Below are positions 57,659-64,000 of a DNA stretch of 64,000 bases, in pieces (within the stretch, counting starts at the first letter, position 1; each line of letters begins with the position of its first letter). Location: contig NZ_LKPJ01000012.1 in assembly GCF_001443045.1 (NCBI RefSeq), positions 177,123 to 241,122 on the forward strand, given 5' to 3'. The notes under the pieces are model-generated. The model saw only the letters and a list, made by a program, of their open reading frames with translations. It searched no databases and was not told the DNA's origin. This DNA comes from Burkholderia ambifaria (lineage in GTDB: Bacteria > Pseudomonadota > Gammaproteobacteria > Burkholderiales > Burkholderiaceae). The position numbers and the translations under genes were made by a program.

Positions 57659-57970
57659 TCAGAGCCGGTTGAAATGAAAATTGCCCGCATACGCGGTCGA
57701 TGCGCGGCGCGCCATCATCGTGTCGAACTCGGCCGCGACGCGCGTCAATGCGCCGCGTTGCCGCTCGACATCGGCCTGTTCGAGCGCCGCGAACGCGTCA
57801 GCGTCGAAGGTGACGGTCAGCGACGCCGGATGGCCGTCGACGCGAAAGCCGAAATGCAGTGCGCCGGCCGGCTGCTCCTCGACGTGGAACGGCATCGCGC
57901 GCGCCTCGAAATGGCGGCCGAGCGTTTCGGCCACATCGCGCAACATGCCGGGTTTCACGCTGATGCTCAT
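57659..57970 (-). CDS. Hypothetical protein, 103 aa
   Basis: Unrecognised soluble protein: helix (KPGMLRDVAETLGRHFEARA), three strands (FHVEEQPAGALHFGFRVDGH, SLTVTFDADAFAAL), helix (VERQRGALTRVAAEFDTMMA), ending GNFHFNRL. ATG 57970 overlaps the stop of the Pro-rich gene by four bases, showing coupled translation. Confidence 0.7.
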   Translation of the reverse strand: MSISVKPGMLRDVAETLGRHFEARAMPFHVEEQPAGALHFGFRVDGHPASLTVTFDADAFAALEQADVERQRGALTRVAAEFDTMMARRASTAYAGNFHFNRL

Positions 57971-58224
57971 CGTGGGCCCTCCGTGGATCGGGTGAACGCC
58001 ACTGGCGGAATGCCCGTCGGCGGCACGTGGATCGGCAGTTCCCGCGTCGGCGGCTCACGTTCCGGCGGCGGCGACTCCGGCGGGTCGCCCTCCGGGTCGT
58101 GATACGGTTCCGGCGTGCCAGGCGGCAAATCGTCCGGCACGCGCGGCTCGGGGTCCGGGTTGACGTCGGGCACCGGCGGCTCGAGCCGGTGCAGCGACTG
58201 GGTGCGGTGCGGGTTCATGGGCAT
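57967..58224 (-). CDS. Proline-rich hypothetical protein, 85 aa
   Basis: About one third proline with acidic residues (DPEPRVPDDLPPGTPEPY; EREPPTRELPIHVPPTG), surely unstructured. The ATG at 58224 or 58218 could be the start; no strong ribosome binding site decides it. A perfect sigma-54 site lies 84 bp upstream and an activator-like sequence beyond it, so it heads the operon 58224-57296. Confidence 0.62.
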   Translation of the reverse strand: MPMNPHRTQSLHRLEPPVPDVNPDPEPRVPDDLPPGTPEPYHDPEGDPPESPPPEREPPTRELPIHVPPTGIPPVAFTRSTEGPR

Positions 58225-58307
58225 GCGATCGTTGCGGTGTCCTCACGGGATCGGATCAGTTACGCGGCGTGCCTGCGCCGCTCGATGATCTACCGAACAC
58301 ATGGGCC

Positions 58308-58321
58308 GCAAGGTGCGTGCC
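58308..58321 (-). promoter_or_regulatory. Sigma-54 promoter for the Pro-rich/103-aa/lipoprotein operon
   Basis: Minus strand GGCACG-CACC-TTGC, perfect core. Start near 58297, about 73 nt before 58224. Confidence 0.75.
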
Positions 58322-58397
58322 GTCCGTGTACGGCGCCGTCGCGCGCTGGCGCACATGCCGAAGCGCGGTGCACCGTGCCTTCGCTACACCGCGCGCT

Positions 58398-58413
58398 GCA
58401 ATTCTTTCAAGGG
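58398..58413. promoter_or_regulatory. Activator-site-like sequence (diverged copy 3)
   Basis: GCAATTCTTTCAAGGG, 12 of 16 bases as in copies 1 and 2, located 77 bp upstream of the sigma-54 site at 58308-58321, the same distance as copy 1. Confidence 0.35.
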
Positions 58414-58420
58414 CATCGCG

Positions 58421-58723
58421 CTACGCTTCGTACGCGGCCATCACGAGCCATAGCTCGTGGTCGTCGTCGCGCACGCGCGCGGCGAGCGCATACGGATCGG
58501 CCGGCTCGCACGCGCGCTGCAGCGCGAACCGCGCCGGCTCGGTCGAGCCGAACGTCTCATCGAGCGGCCGCACATCGGCTTTGCCTTCGAACATCCGACG
58601 ATCGGGCCGGTAGATCAGCGGCTCCTGTTTCCATGCGCTGAAATGGCTCTTCACCGAGTCGAACCCGCCGCCGCATACGTTGACTTCGTAGCGCACCCCA
58701 GGTCGCCGTTTTGGAATCGTCAT
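58421..58723 (-). CDS. Hypothetical protein, 100 aa
   Basis: Unrecognised: RRPGVRYEVNVCGGGFDSVK, then WKQEPLIYRPDRRMFEGKAD and an end DDDHELWLVMAAYEA. It looks like one compact alpha/beta domain without catalytic motif. GGGAGGCACG precedes ATG 58723 and a perfect sigma-54 site is 76 bp upstream, back-to-back with that of the 84-aa gene. Confidence 0.7.
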   Translation of the reverse strand: MTIPKRRPGVRYEVNVCGGGFDSVKSHFSAWKQEPLIYRPDRRMFEGKADVRPLDETFGSTEPARFALQRACEPADPYALAARVRDDDHELWLVMAAYEA

Positions 58724-58798
58724 CGTGCCTCCCGCTTGATCTGCGTGTGTGTGCGGCGCGCTGCGCCGCGCGTTGTCGTGTCGTCACCCGCCGCAGCG

Positions 58799-58812
58799 GC
58801 AAGTCGCGTGCC
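58799..58812 (-). promoter_or_regulatory. Sigma-54 promoter for the 100-aa gene
   Basis: Minus strand GGCACG-CGAC-TTGC, perfect core. Start near 58788, 65 nt before ATG 58723. 14 bp from the opposite-strand site at 58827. Confidence 0.75.
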
Positions 58813-58826
58813 GCCTGAACGCAGCG

Positions 58827-58840
58827 GGCATGGCCGTTGC
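58827..58840 (+). promoter_or_regulatory. Sigma-54 promoter for the 84-aa gene
   Basis: GGCATG-GCCG-TTGC, one mismatch. Start near 58852, 28 nt before ATG 58880. Confidence 0.65.
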
Positions 58841-58879
58841 GTGATCAGCGCGTCATCGTCACCGACACGGAGGCTTGCC

Positions 58880-59134
58880 ATGAAGGATTCGACCCGGTCC
58901 GGCCGCGACGCGCCGGCGCACGAACGGCATCCCGACCCGTCATCGCCGCTGAAGCAGCAGGACCAGACGAAGACGCGCCACTCGGAGCGTCATATCGACA
59001 AGCAGCTCGAGGACACGTTCCCCGCAAGCGATCCGCCCGCCACCGGCGGCGTCACGCGCATCGAGCCCGACACGCCCCCGGGCACGCACGACGACGGCCC
59101 GTGGCAGGACCCGGCCAGGCGCCGCGACGAATGA
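58880..59134 (+). CDS. Small FPASDPP-motif protein, 84 aa
   Basis: Hydrophilic disordered-looking protein with DKQLEDTFPASDPPATGGVT, the FPASDPP motif found in many short proteobacterial proteins of unknown function, and a Pro/Asp-rich tail. ACGGAGG precedes ATG 58880. It is followed by the CBS-domain gene, which has its own sigma-54 site. Confidence 0.72.
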   Translation: MKDSTRSGRDAPAHERHPDPSSPLKQQDQTKTRHSERHIDKQLEDTFPASDPPATGGVTRIEPDTPPGTHDDGPWQDPARRRDE

Positions 59135-59165
59135 CGTCGCGCTCGACAGACACCCCGTGCCGAAC

Positions 59166-59179
59166 GGCACGCCGCTTGC
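59166..59179 (+). promoter_or_regulatory. Sigma-54 promoter for the CBS-domain gene
   Basis: GGCACG-CCGC-TTGC followed by T, perfect core. Start near 59191, 29 nt before ATG 59220. Confidence 0.75.
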
Positions 59180-59219
59180 TGAACCGGACGGCCCCGCTTC
59201 AACCCGCAAGGAGGATTTC

Positions 59220-59651
59220 ATGCATCGCGTCAACGAAATCATGTCGCAGGACGTCGTGCACATCGCGCCCACCGACTCGATCCGTCATGCAGCGCAACTG
59301 ATGGAGCGCTACGACATCGGCGCGCTGCCCGTGTGCGACAACAACCGGCTGATCGGCATGGTCACGGACCGCGACCTCGCGGTGCGCGCGATCTCGGCCG
59401 GCAAGTCGCCGGAAACGCGGATCCACGAAGTCGCGTCGGCTCCGATCGAATGGTGTTTCGAGGACGATTTGCTGGACGAGATCCAGCACTACATGGCCGA
59501 CGCGCAACTGCGCCGCCTGCCCGTCGTCGATCACGACAAGCGCCTCGTCGGCATGCTGTCGCTCGCGGACATCGCGACGCGCACGGCCGGCCCCGCGCGC
59601 GACGACGTCGCGAACACGCTCGAGGGCGTATCGCAACCGAAGCGGACGTGA
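59220..59651 (+). CDS. CBS-domain-pair protein, 143 aa
   Basis: Two CBS motifs forming one Bateman module. The first is VNEIMSQDVVHIAPTDSIRH through IGALPVCDNNRLIGMVTDRD; the second runs through RRLPVVDHDKRLVGMLSLAD. Such modules bind adenine nucleotides; stand-alone ones are common stress proteins with unknown partners. AAGGAGG precedes ATG 59220. The PRC-barrel gene follows 91 bp downstream, probably on the same transcript. Confidence 0.9.
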   Translation: MHRVNEIMSQDVVHIAPTDSIRHAAQLMERYDIGALPVCDNNRLIGMVTDRDLAVRAISAGKSPETRIHEVASAPIEWCFEDDLLDEIQHYMADAQLRRLPVVDHDKRLVGMLSLADIATRTAGPARDDVANTLEGVSQPKRT

Positions 59652-59742
59652 CGGGGCGATCCTCGCCCCGCCCCGACCACCCGCGCGACCCGCAGGGCCC
59701 ATCCCGAGCACGGTCGCGCTCCATGCAGCCTGGAGGACAACC

Positions 59743-60225
59743 ATGCAGACTCCCGATCAAGGACGGACCCGCATCATCGGCAAGGGCGCCGCGACGGCAG
59801 CGGGCCCCGGCCCCGACGTGATGGCAGCCGACACGCTTGAAGGCGACAAGGTCTATACGACCGATGGCGACGACGTCGGCAAGATCAAGGACATCATGCT
59901 CGACGTGCGCTCGGGCCGCGTCGCGTACGCCGTGCTGTCGAGCGGCGGCCTGCTCGGCATCGGCGACAAACTGCTCGCGATCCCATGGAGCGCGCTCACG
60001 CTCGATACCGAACGCAAGTGTTTCCTGCTGTCGGTGTCGTCCGAGCGGATCAAGAACGCCCCCGGCTTCGACAAGGATCACTGGCCGGCGATGGCCGACC
60101 CGCAATGGGCCGAGCCGCTGCACGAGTACTACGGCAGCGCGCCGTACTGGAGCGCGGGCGACGAGCTCGGGCTGACCGATCCGACCGAGGAATTGAACGA
60201 TCCGCGCACGCGCGGGCATCATTGA
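59743..60225 (+). CDS. PRC-barrel domain protein, 160 aa
   Basis: The PRC-barrel at ~25-105 shows MAADTLEGDKVYTTDGDDVG, KIKDIMLDVRSGRVAYAVLS, LLAIPWSALTLD. A C-terminal extension FDKDHWPAMADPQWAEPLHE and YYGSAPYW follow, as in general-stress PRC proteins. Role unknown. GGAGGACAACC precedes ATG 59743. Last gene before the strong terminator. Confidence 0.88.
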   Translation: MQTPDQGRTRIIGKGAATAAGPGPDVMAADTLEGDKVYTTDGDDVGKIKDIMLDVRSGRVAYAVLSSGGLLGIGDKLLAIPWSALTLDTERKCFLLSVSSERIKNAPGFDKDHWPAMADPQWAEPLHEYYGSAPYWSAGDELGLTDPTEELNDPRTRGHH

Positions 60226-60263
60226 CCGGTCACGATTTGGTTTGGCTGTGGTTTAGCCGACGG

Positions 60264-60288
60264 GCCCCGCGGATGCGGGGCTTTTTTT
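60264..60288 (+). terminator. Rho-independent terminator
   Basis: GCCCCGC-GGAT-GCGGGGC, a perfect 7-bp stem with a 4-base loop, followed directly by seven T. It ends the CBS/PRC-barrel transcript 39 bp after the PRC-barrel stop and marks the border to the second T6SS cassette. Confidence 0.93.
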
Positions 60289-60312
60289 GGGGCAGATTGC
60301 CGATCTACACGA

Positions 60313-61554
60313 TCAGCCGTCCGCCTCGCGCAGATACCACGTCACCGCCCCTTGCCGGGTTGTTTCTGGCCCCGGCATCGGTTCGCCTTCCTTCAGCCGC
60401 TCCGTGCGCTTCAGGAACGGGCTAAACCAATCTCCGTCACGCGGGCACGGCTGGCCCGGATAGGCTCGCAGCACCCTTCCACCCGACGGCTGCGGTGCCT
60501 GCGGGGGCGGGGAAATGGCGGGTTCATCCATCGCTGGCCCAGACGGGAATGCAATCGGTTCAACCGGGCGCGGCGGCCAGATACCCGGTGCGTCGAACCG
60601 GCGCAGCCACTCGTTCGACGACATCTCGTCGAATCGAACTTCACCCACGATCGAGCCCATATGCAAGCAACGCAATTCGGGCACGCGTATTGGCTTCAAG
60701 AGCCGGTTCGCGGCCACATAGGCGGCCGGCTGCGGATCGCGCTCCGTCCAACCCAGCGACGGCCATTCGCCCGCCTTCACCATCACGCCGTTTGCGTAAT
60801 CGATCAGCGATAGTCCGTTCGCCGCCTCGTCTTGGACTGCCCGTTCCAGCGCTTCCCGGCCGCCCAGTTTCTCTAGCCAGCTTCGGTGCAGGATCGTGTA
60901 CCAGTTCACGCTCTTGATGCCTTCACGCAGTTCGTCGTGGGCCAGTGGATCACCGACGTCAAACCCTAGAAACTGCTCGGCTTGCTCAAATTCGAGATTC
61001 TCATAACGGTGGAACTCGTCGCATTGCTGAAAGCCCAGTCCGGCGTGACCATGTAACACGGGCAGCCGCATCGCCAATTCCGCCAGTAGCTTCTCGAAGG
61101 CCGCCCGGCCGTCGCCGCGCAGCACTTCGACGGGCAAATAGATTTGGAGGTAAGAAAGGTCTTTCCACGCCTCTTCCTTCAGGCTCATCTGCGAAAATCC
61201 TCGCATGCCCCAATCGCCGACGAAGTCATAACCCTGCCCCGACGACCACGTGAATTGGACAACATGGGTAGGTGGTTGCGTGCGCACTGATTCCGCAAAT
61301 GCCGAAAAGCGCTCGGGCGTGTATTTGCCCCTCTTGCGCGGATGCTCCCAATAGCCCCAATGCAACCGCCGCCCCATGATTTCTTCTAGCCGCCGCATCA
61401 CCCCGGCCAGCTCCGACCGGTTCGCTTGCGCATACGACTTCAGCAGGTAGAACACGATCACCAGCCCACCCTGCAACACGACCTTGTCCGGATCGTCCTC
61501 AGATCCATAAGTGAAGTGCCACTTCGCCGCGTCCCATTCCTCAAAGAATTCCAT
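60313..61554 (-). CDS. DUF3396 (TsiV-type) immunity protein
   Basis: 413 aa. The DUF3396 pattern is visible in GGLVIVFYLLKSYAQANRSE and LHWGYWEHPRKRGKYT through DFVGDWGMRGFSQMSLKEEA and YLQIYLPVEVLRGDG. A Trp-rich C-terminal end (AYPGQPCPRDGDWFSPFLKR) follows. DUF3396 proteins protect against T6SS nuclease effectors. It lies 13 bp after the VRR-NUC gene, which it should neutralise. No signal peptide is seen, fitting a cytosolic partner for a DNase. Confidence 0.78.
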   Translation of the reverse strand: MEFFEEWDAAKWHFTYGSEDDPDKVVLQGGLVIVFYLLKSYAQANRSELAGVMRRLEEIMGRRLHWGYWEHPRKRGKYTPERFSAFAESVRTQPPTHVVQFTWSSGQGYDFVGDWGMRGFSQMSLKEEAWKDLSYLQIYLPVEVLRGDGRAAFEKLLAELAMRLPVLHGHAGLGFQQCDEFHRYENLEFEQAEQFLGFDVGDPLAHDELREGIKSVNWYTILHRSWLEKLGGREALERAVQDEAANGLSLIDYANGVMVKAGEWPSLGWTERDPQPAAYVAANRLLKPIRVPELRCLHMGSIVGEVRFDEMSSNEWLRRFDAPGIWPPRPVEPIAFPSGPAMDEPAISPPPQAPQPSGGRVLRAYPGQPCPRDGDWFSPFLKRTERLKEGEPMPGPETTRQGAVTWYLREADG

Positions 61555-61567
61555 GTTTCCTCTCCTC

Positions 61568-62962
61568 TTAATCCGACAGATACAGCACGCGCACCGTCAG
61601 GTTGTGGTTCAGCATGTCCAGCATCCGCAGCGCGTCCTGCGTCATCCTTGGGGCCATGTTGTCGCTTGTTGGCGGCGTCTGTGCCGCTGCGTTATAGATC
61701 GCGGCATTGGCTGCCGCCGCCGTCACGGCAACCTTCCCGATCGGGAAACGCGCCAGTGTCTGCGCTCCGTGTCCAACCAATTCCACCGCACCGCCCAGTT
61801 CACCCGCAGCGCCGGCAAGCGCACCGGCTCCCGCAAGCGTCGCGCCGGCCGCCGCGCCCGCCAGCGGCGCACCGAGAATCAGCGTCAGTTGTTCCCGCAA
61901 GCGTCGCCGCTCCGCCTCCTCGCGTGCGGCCCCCTGCGAATCGTAGCTGCGCAACTCCGCCAGATATCGATGGTCATCAATCCGGCGGGCACCGTTCCCG
62001 AATACCCGCCGCACCGCCTGCTGCTCGGCCTCCATGTCTTGCAACAGCATGGCCGACTGAGGCAATTGCGCATGAAACTCTTTGAGCCGCTCCGGCGAGG
62101 TCACACCGCCCTCGACCGTGCGAAACACCGGCTCCGCGTTACGCGCCTTATCCAGCCATTCTCGCCGTCGGCGCGGCGTCTTGCAGACCTTCGTTTCCAG
62201 TAGCCGAAATTTATTCCGATTGTTGTTCACAATCTTGTAGTAATCTCGCGTCTGCTCCGGCGTCAACGCGTCCCCCTCGAACTTGATTTCGATCAGGTAA
62301 GCAATGTTGTCGGCAGCAAACCGGGATGATCCCGTGCGCCCCTTGTAGTCATGCAAACTAATCACGTCAGGAATGCGAAGCAACCCCGGTATCTTCGGCC
62401 GATCCATCGCCGTCCAGTCCCACCCCGTATCGGCGGAGCGCACCAGCCGATATGCTTCGCGTACCTCATCAGGCGACAGGTTGTCCTCCAGATACGCAGT
62501 CGTCACCAGCGGCTCCGCCAAACCGATCTGCACCCACGGCAACGTGCCCGCATCGATGCCCGCCTGGAACGCCACGCGCCGCCGGATGATCTCGTAGCGC
62601 GATAGCGGCATGGTTGACGGCCGGAACGGCTCGCTGCGGCTCATGATGGCCTCGGGCGGCCGCCCACCGGCAGGCAGCATGTCGAAGCCGACCTCACCCC
62701 AATACGGCCATTGCCAGCGGCTTCCTTTGCTGTCGTAGTGCACCCAGCGCGACACCTGCCGCTGGCACAGCGCACGCCCCCGTGCATCGCGCATCGGGAA
62801 CCGTTCCGCGAAGCCCGCTTTCTGGCACAGATACCAAAGGTCCATCGGGTTCTCGACGGGCAACACCGTGCCGGCTGCGTCCGGCCGCTTCGTCTGGCTA
62901 CCCTTGCCGGGTTTCGGCACGTTCGGCGCTTGCTTGCGGGGCGGAGGGGTTGTATTTGTCAT
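61568..62962 (-). CDS. T6SS effector with VRR-NUC-type nuclease domain
   Basis: 464 aa, antibacterial DNase candidate. The PD-(D/E)xK core is RIPDVISLHDYKG with YLIEIKFEGDALTPEQTRDY near residues 195-245 (Asp...Glu-x-Lys). The N-terminus is Pro/Lys-rich. The C-terminal third has an Ala/Gly-rich hydrophobic stretch (LAGAAAGATLAGAGALAGAA), possibly for membrane passage. The ATG overlaps the vgrG stop by four bases and the immunity gene follows, so cargo, spike and immunity are one operon. Confidence 0.78.
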   Translation of the reverse strand: MTNTTPPPRKQAPNVPKPGKGSQTKRPDAAGTVLPVENPMDLWYLCQKAGFAERFPMRDARGRALCQRQVSRWVHYDSKGSRWQWPYWGEVGFDMLPAGGRPPEAIMSRSEPFRPSTMPLSRYEIIRRRVAFQAGIDAGTLPWVQIGLAEPLVTTAYLEDNLSPDEVREAYRLVRSADTGWDWTAMDRPKIPGLLRIPDVISLHDYKGRTGSSRFAADNIAYLIEIKFEGDALTPEQTRDYYKIVNNNRNKFRLLETKVCKTPRRRREWLDKARNAEPVFRTVEGGVTSPERLKEFHAQLPQSAMLLQDMEAEQQAVRRVFGNGARRIDDHRYLAELRSYDSQGAAREEAERRRLREQLTLILGAPLAGAAAGATLAGAGALAGAAGELGGAVELVGHGAQTLARFPIGKVAVTAAAANAAIYNAAAQTPPTSDNMAPRMTQDALRMLDMLNHNLTVRVLYLSD

Positions 62963-64000
62963 GATTGGCTCGCTCCCGTTTCACTGATGCGCGCAAAATC
63001 CAGCTTGTATTCCGCTTCGTCGTCCCAATACCGCGCCCGCACAAAATCCGCCGCGTCAGCGGGCAGCGCCTCGCAATGCACGGGCGCAGTCGATTCCGCA
63101 TAGGCCGTCACGGTATGTCCCTGCGCATTGGTGCGCCCCGCGACCACACGACCATCCGGATGCGTCAATTGATAAGCGCAGTCGGGCAGCGCCTTGCCCG
63201 CTCGATCCCGGAGGGTGTAGAACTCTTCGAAATCCGCACCGGGCATCCCCGGAAACGGCTTCGCGACCGACTCCGGGCCGAACGTTTGATGACTGCCTGC
63301 ATAGACCGTGTGCTCGCCGGCCGTCCGGACCATGTAACCCTGATCGCTGATGCGAACCTCCGTACTGCCGGCGTGCAGCACGATTTCCTCTGCCGCATGC
63401 AGGTGGATACTGTCAGTCATGCTTGTGATATGGATTGCCCTCTTGGCGGTCACGTCCATACCATCGGTCTGCGCCTCGATCCGTACTTTCCCCGCTGCGG
63501 CGACGAGCGCCATGCCCGCCTTGTGCACGAACAGAGAGAACGCATTCGACACGCTCGCGAACAGCGAACGCCCCACGGCAATCCCGACATGCCGGCCGCT
63601 CGTGACCGCCACATCCTCTCCGCTCGCGATATGGGCGCTACGCTCGGCCGCGAAACTGATCCCCGCCGGCCCGGCCATCACAATGTCCGGTTCCGTCAGC
63701 TCCGGGAAGTCATCCGCGCCGCCGGACGGTGTTCCCCGAATCGCATCGTTGCGCGCCTTGATCGCACGGGTGACATCGCTCTGGTCCGTGCCACGTTGCT
63801 GTGCGTCGTGCTGTTGCGCCAAATTCGTCAGGCTTTCCTGCAGTTCGCGCGCCTGCGTCAGCCGGCCTACAGCCTCTTTGGCGTCCTTCGCGTGGCCAGG
63901 ACCGCCCGGTTGACCGTCCGTCGACACGAACAAACCCTTCAACGCTCGCACCACGCCCCAATCGTCGGTGCGAAGGTCGAAGCCTTTGCCGCGTGCATCC
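62959..64000 (-). CDS. vgrG: VgrG C-terminal half (runs off the window end)
   Basis: T6SS spike protein, open through the right window edge. The visible part is the DUF2345 gp5-needle region: KGFDLRTDDWGVVRALKGLF then GPAGISFAAERSAHIASGED, FSLFVHKAGMALVAAAGKVR and AEEIVLHAGSTEVRISDQGY. It ends with an extra domain (DFEEFYTLRDRAGKALPDCA, YQLTHPDGRVVAGRTNAQGH) resembling the effector-adaptor extension that carries the cargo encoded next. Unlike the vgrG at 17253 it shows no break in this part. Confidence 0.88.
   Translation of the reverse strand, partial: DARGKGFDLRTDDWGVVRALKGLFVSTDGQPGGPGHAKDAKEAVGRLTQARELQESLTNLAQQHDAQQRGTDQSDVTRAIKARNDAIRGTPSGGADDFPELTEPDIVMAGPAGISFAAERSAHIASGEDVAVTSGRHVGIAVGRSLFASVSNAFSLFVHKAGMALVAAAGKVRIEAQTDGMDVTAKRAIHITSMTDSIHLHAAEEIVLHAGSTEVRISDQGYMVRTAGEHTVYAGSHQTFGPESVAKPFPGMPGADFEEFYTLRDRAGKALPDCAYQLTHPDGRVVAGRTNAQGHTVTAYAESTAPVHCEALPADAADFVRARYWDDEAEYKLDFARISETGASQS

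Overview
The window is GC-rich proteobacterial DNA that reads as Burkholderia, most likely the B. cepacia complex. The reasons are very high third-position G+C, an eight-domain maltooligosaccharide/trehalose operon, Ku/LigD, a second-type sigma-54 gene, several small proteins of Burkholderiales families (DUF3175, DUF3008, DUF1488) and type VI secretion (T6SS) VgrG islands. The assignment is from protein character only; no search was run.

Layout. 1-13.4 kb: a LysR regulator diverging from a medium-chain oxidoreductase and a GlcG-like protein; an aryl-aldehyde/aryl-alcohol dehydrogenase pair with a GAF-Fis regulator, OmpW porin, AraC regulator, MFS exporter and HAD phosphatase; then an MgtC operon that ends in a phospholipase D remnant and a phage-type DUF2591 protein. 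13.4-20.4 kb: a T6SS effector island on the minus strand. It holds an evolved VgrG with a C-terminal HExxH peptidase domain (broken by two stops and two frameshifts), a broken secreted partner gene, a PAAR tip and a membrane protein. 20.6-38.8 kb: one operon glgE - treS/maltokinase - glgB - glgX - treZ - malQ - treY, with 4-base overlaps or very short gaps. It interconverts trehalose, maltose-1-phosphate and branched alpha-glucan.

38.8-44 kb: an arsenic operon (arsR-arsC-acr3-arsH-arsN2, minus strand) lies between two copies of a four-site repeat array with identical 30-20-30 spacing; the second copy is directly upstream of a Fic-domain AMP transferase gene. 44-60.2 kb: a stress-type region of mostly small genes (PSD-like decarboxylase, PfpI, DUF1488, DUF3175, CPA1 antiporter, LigD, Ku, a KatE remnant, DUF1328, DUF3008, rpoN, CBS and PRC-barrel proteins), closed by a strong terminator at 60264-60288. 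60.3-64 kb: a second T6SS cassette, DUF3396 immunity - VRR-NUC effector - VgrG (cut by the window end).

The main new observation is regulatory. Eleven correctly oriented sigma-54 (-24/-12) promoters, seven of them perfect GGCACG-N4-TTGC, precede the mgtC operon and most small genes of the 44-60 kb region. Three intergenic regions hold back-to-back pairs. The rpoN gene sits in the same region and has its own sigma-54-like site. A 16-base element, GCAAAGATTTCAACGG, occurs identically upstream of two of these promoters and is a candidate activator site. The second main observation is the pair of 30-20-30 arrays around the arsenic operon.
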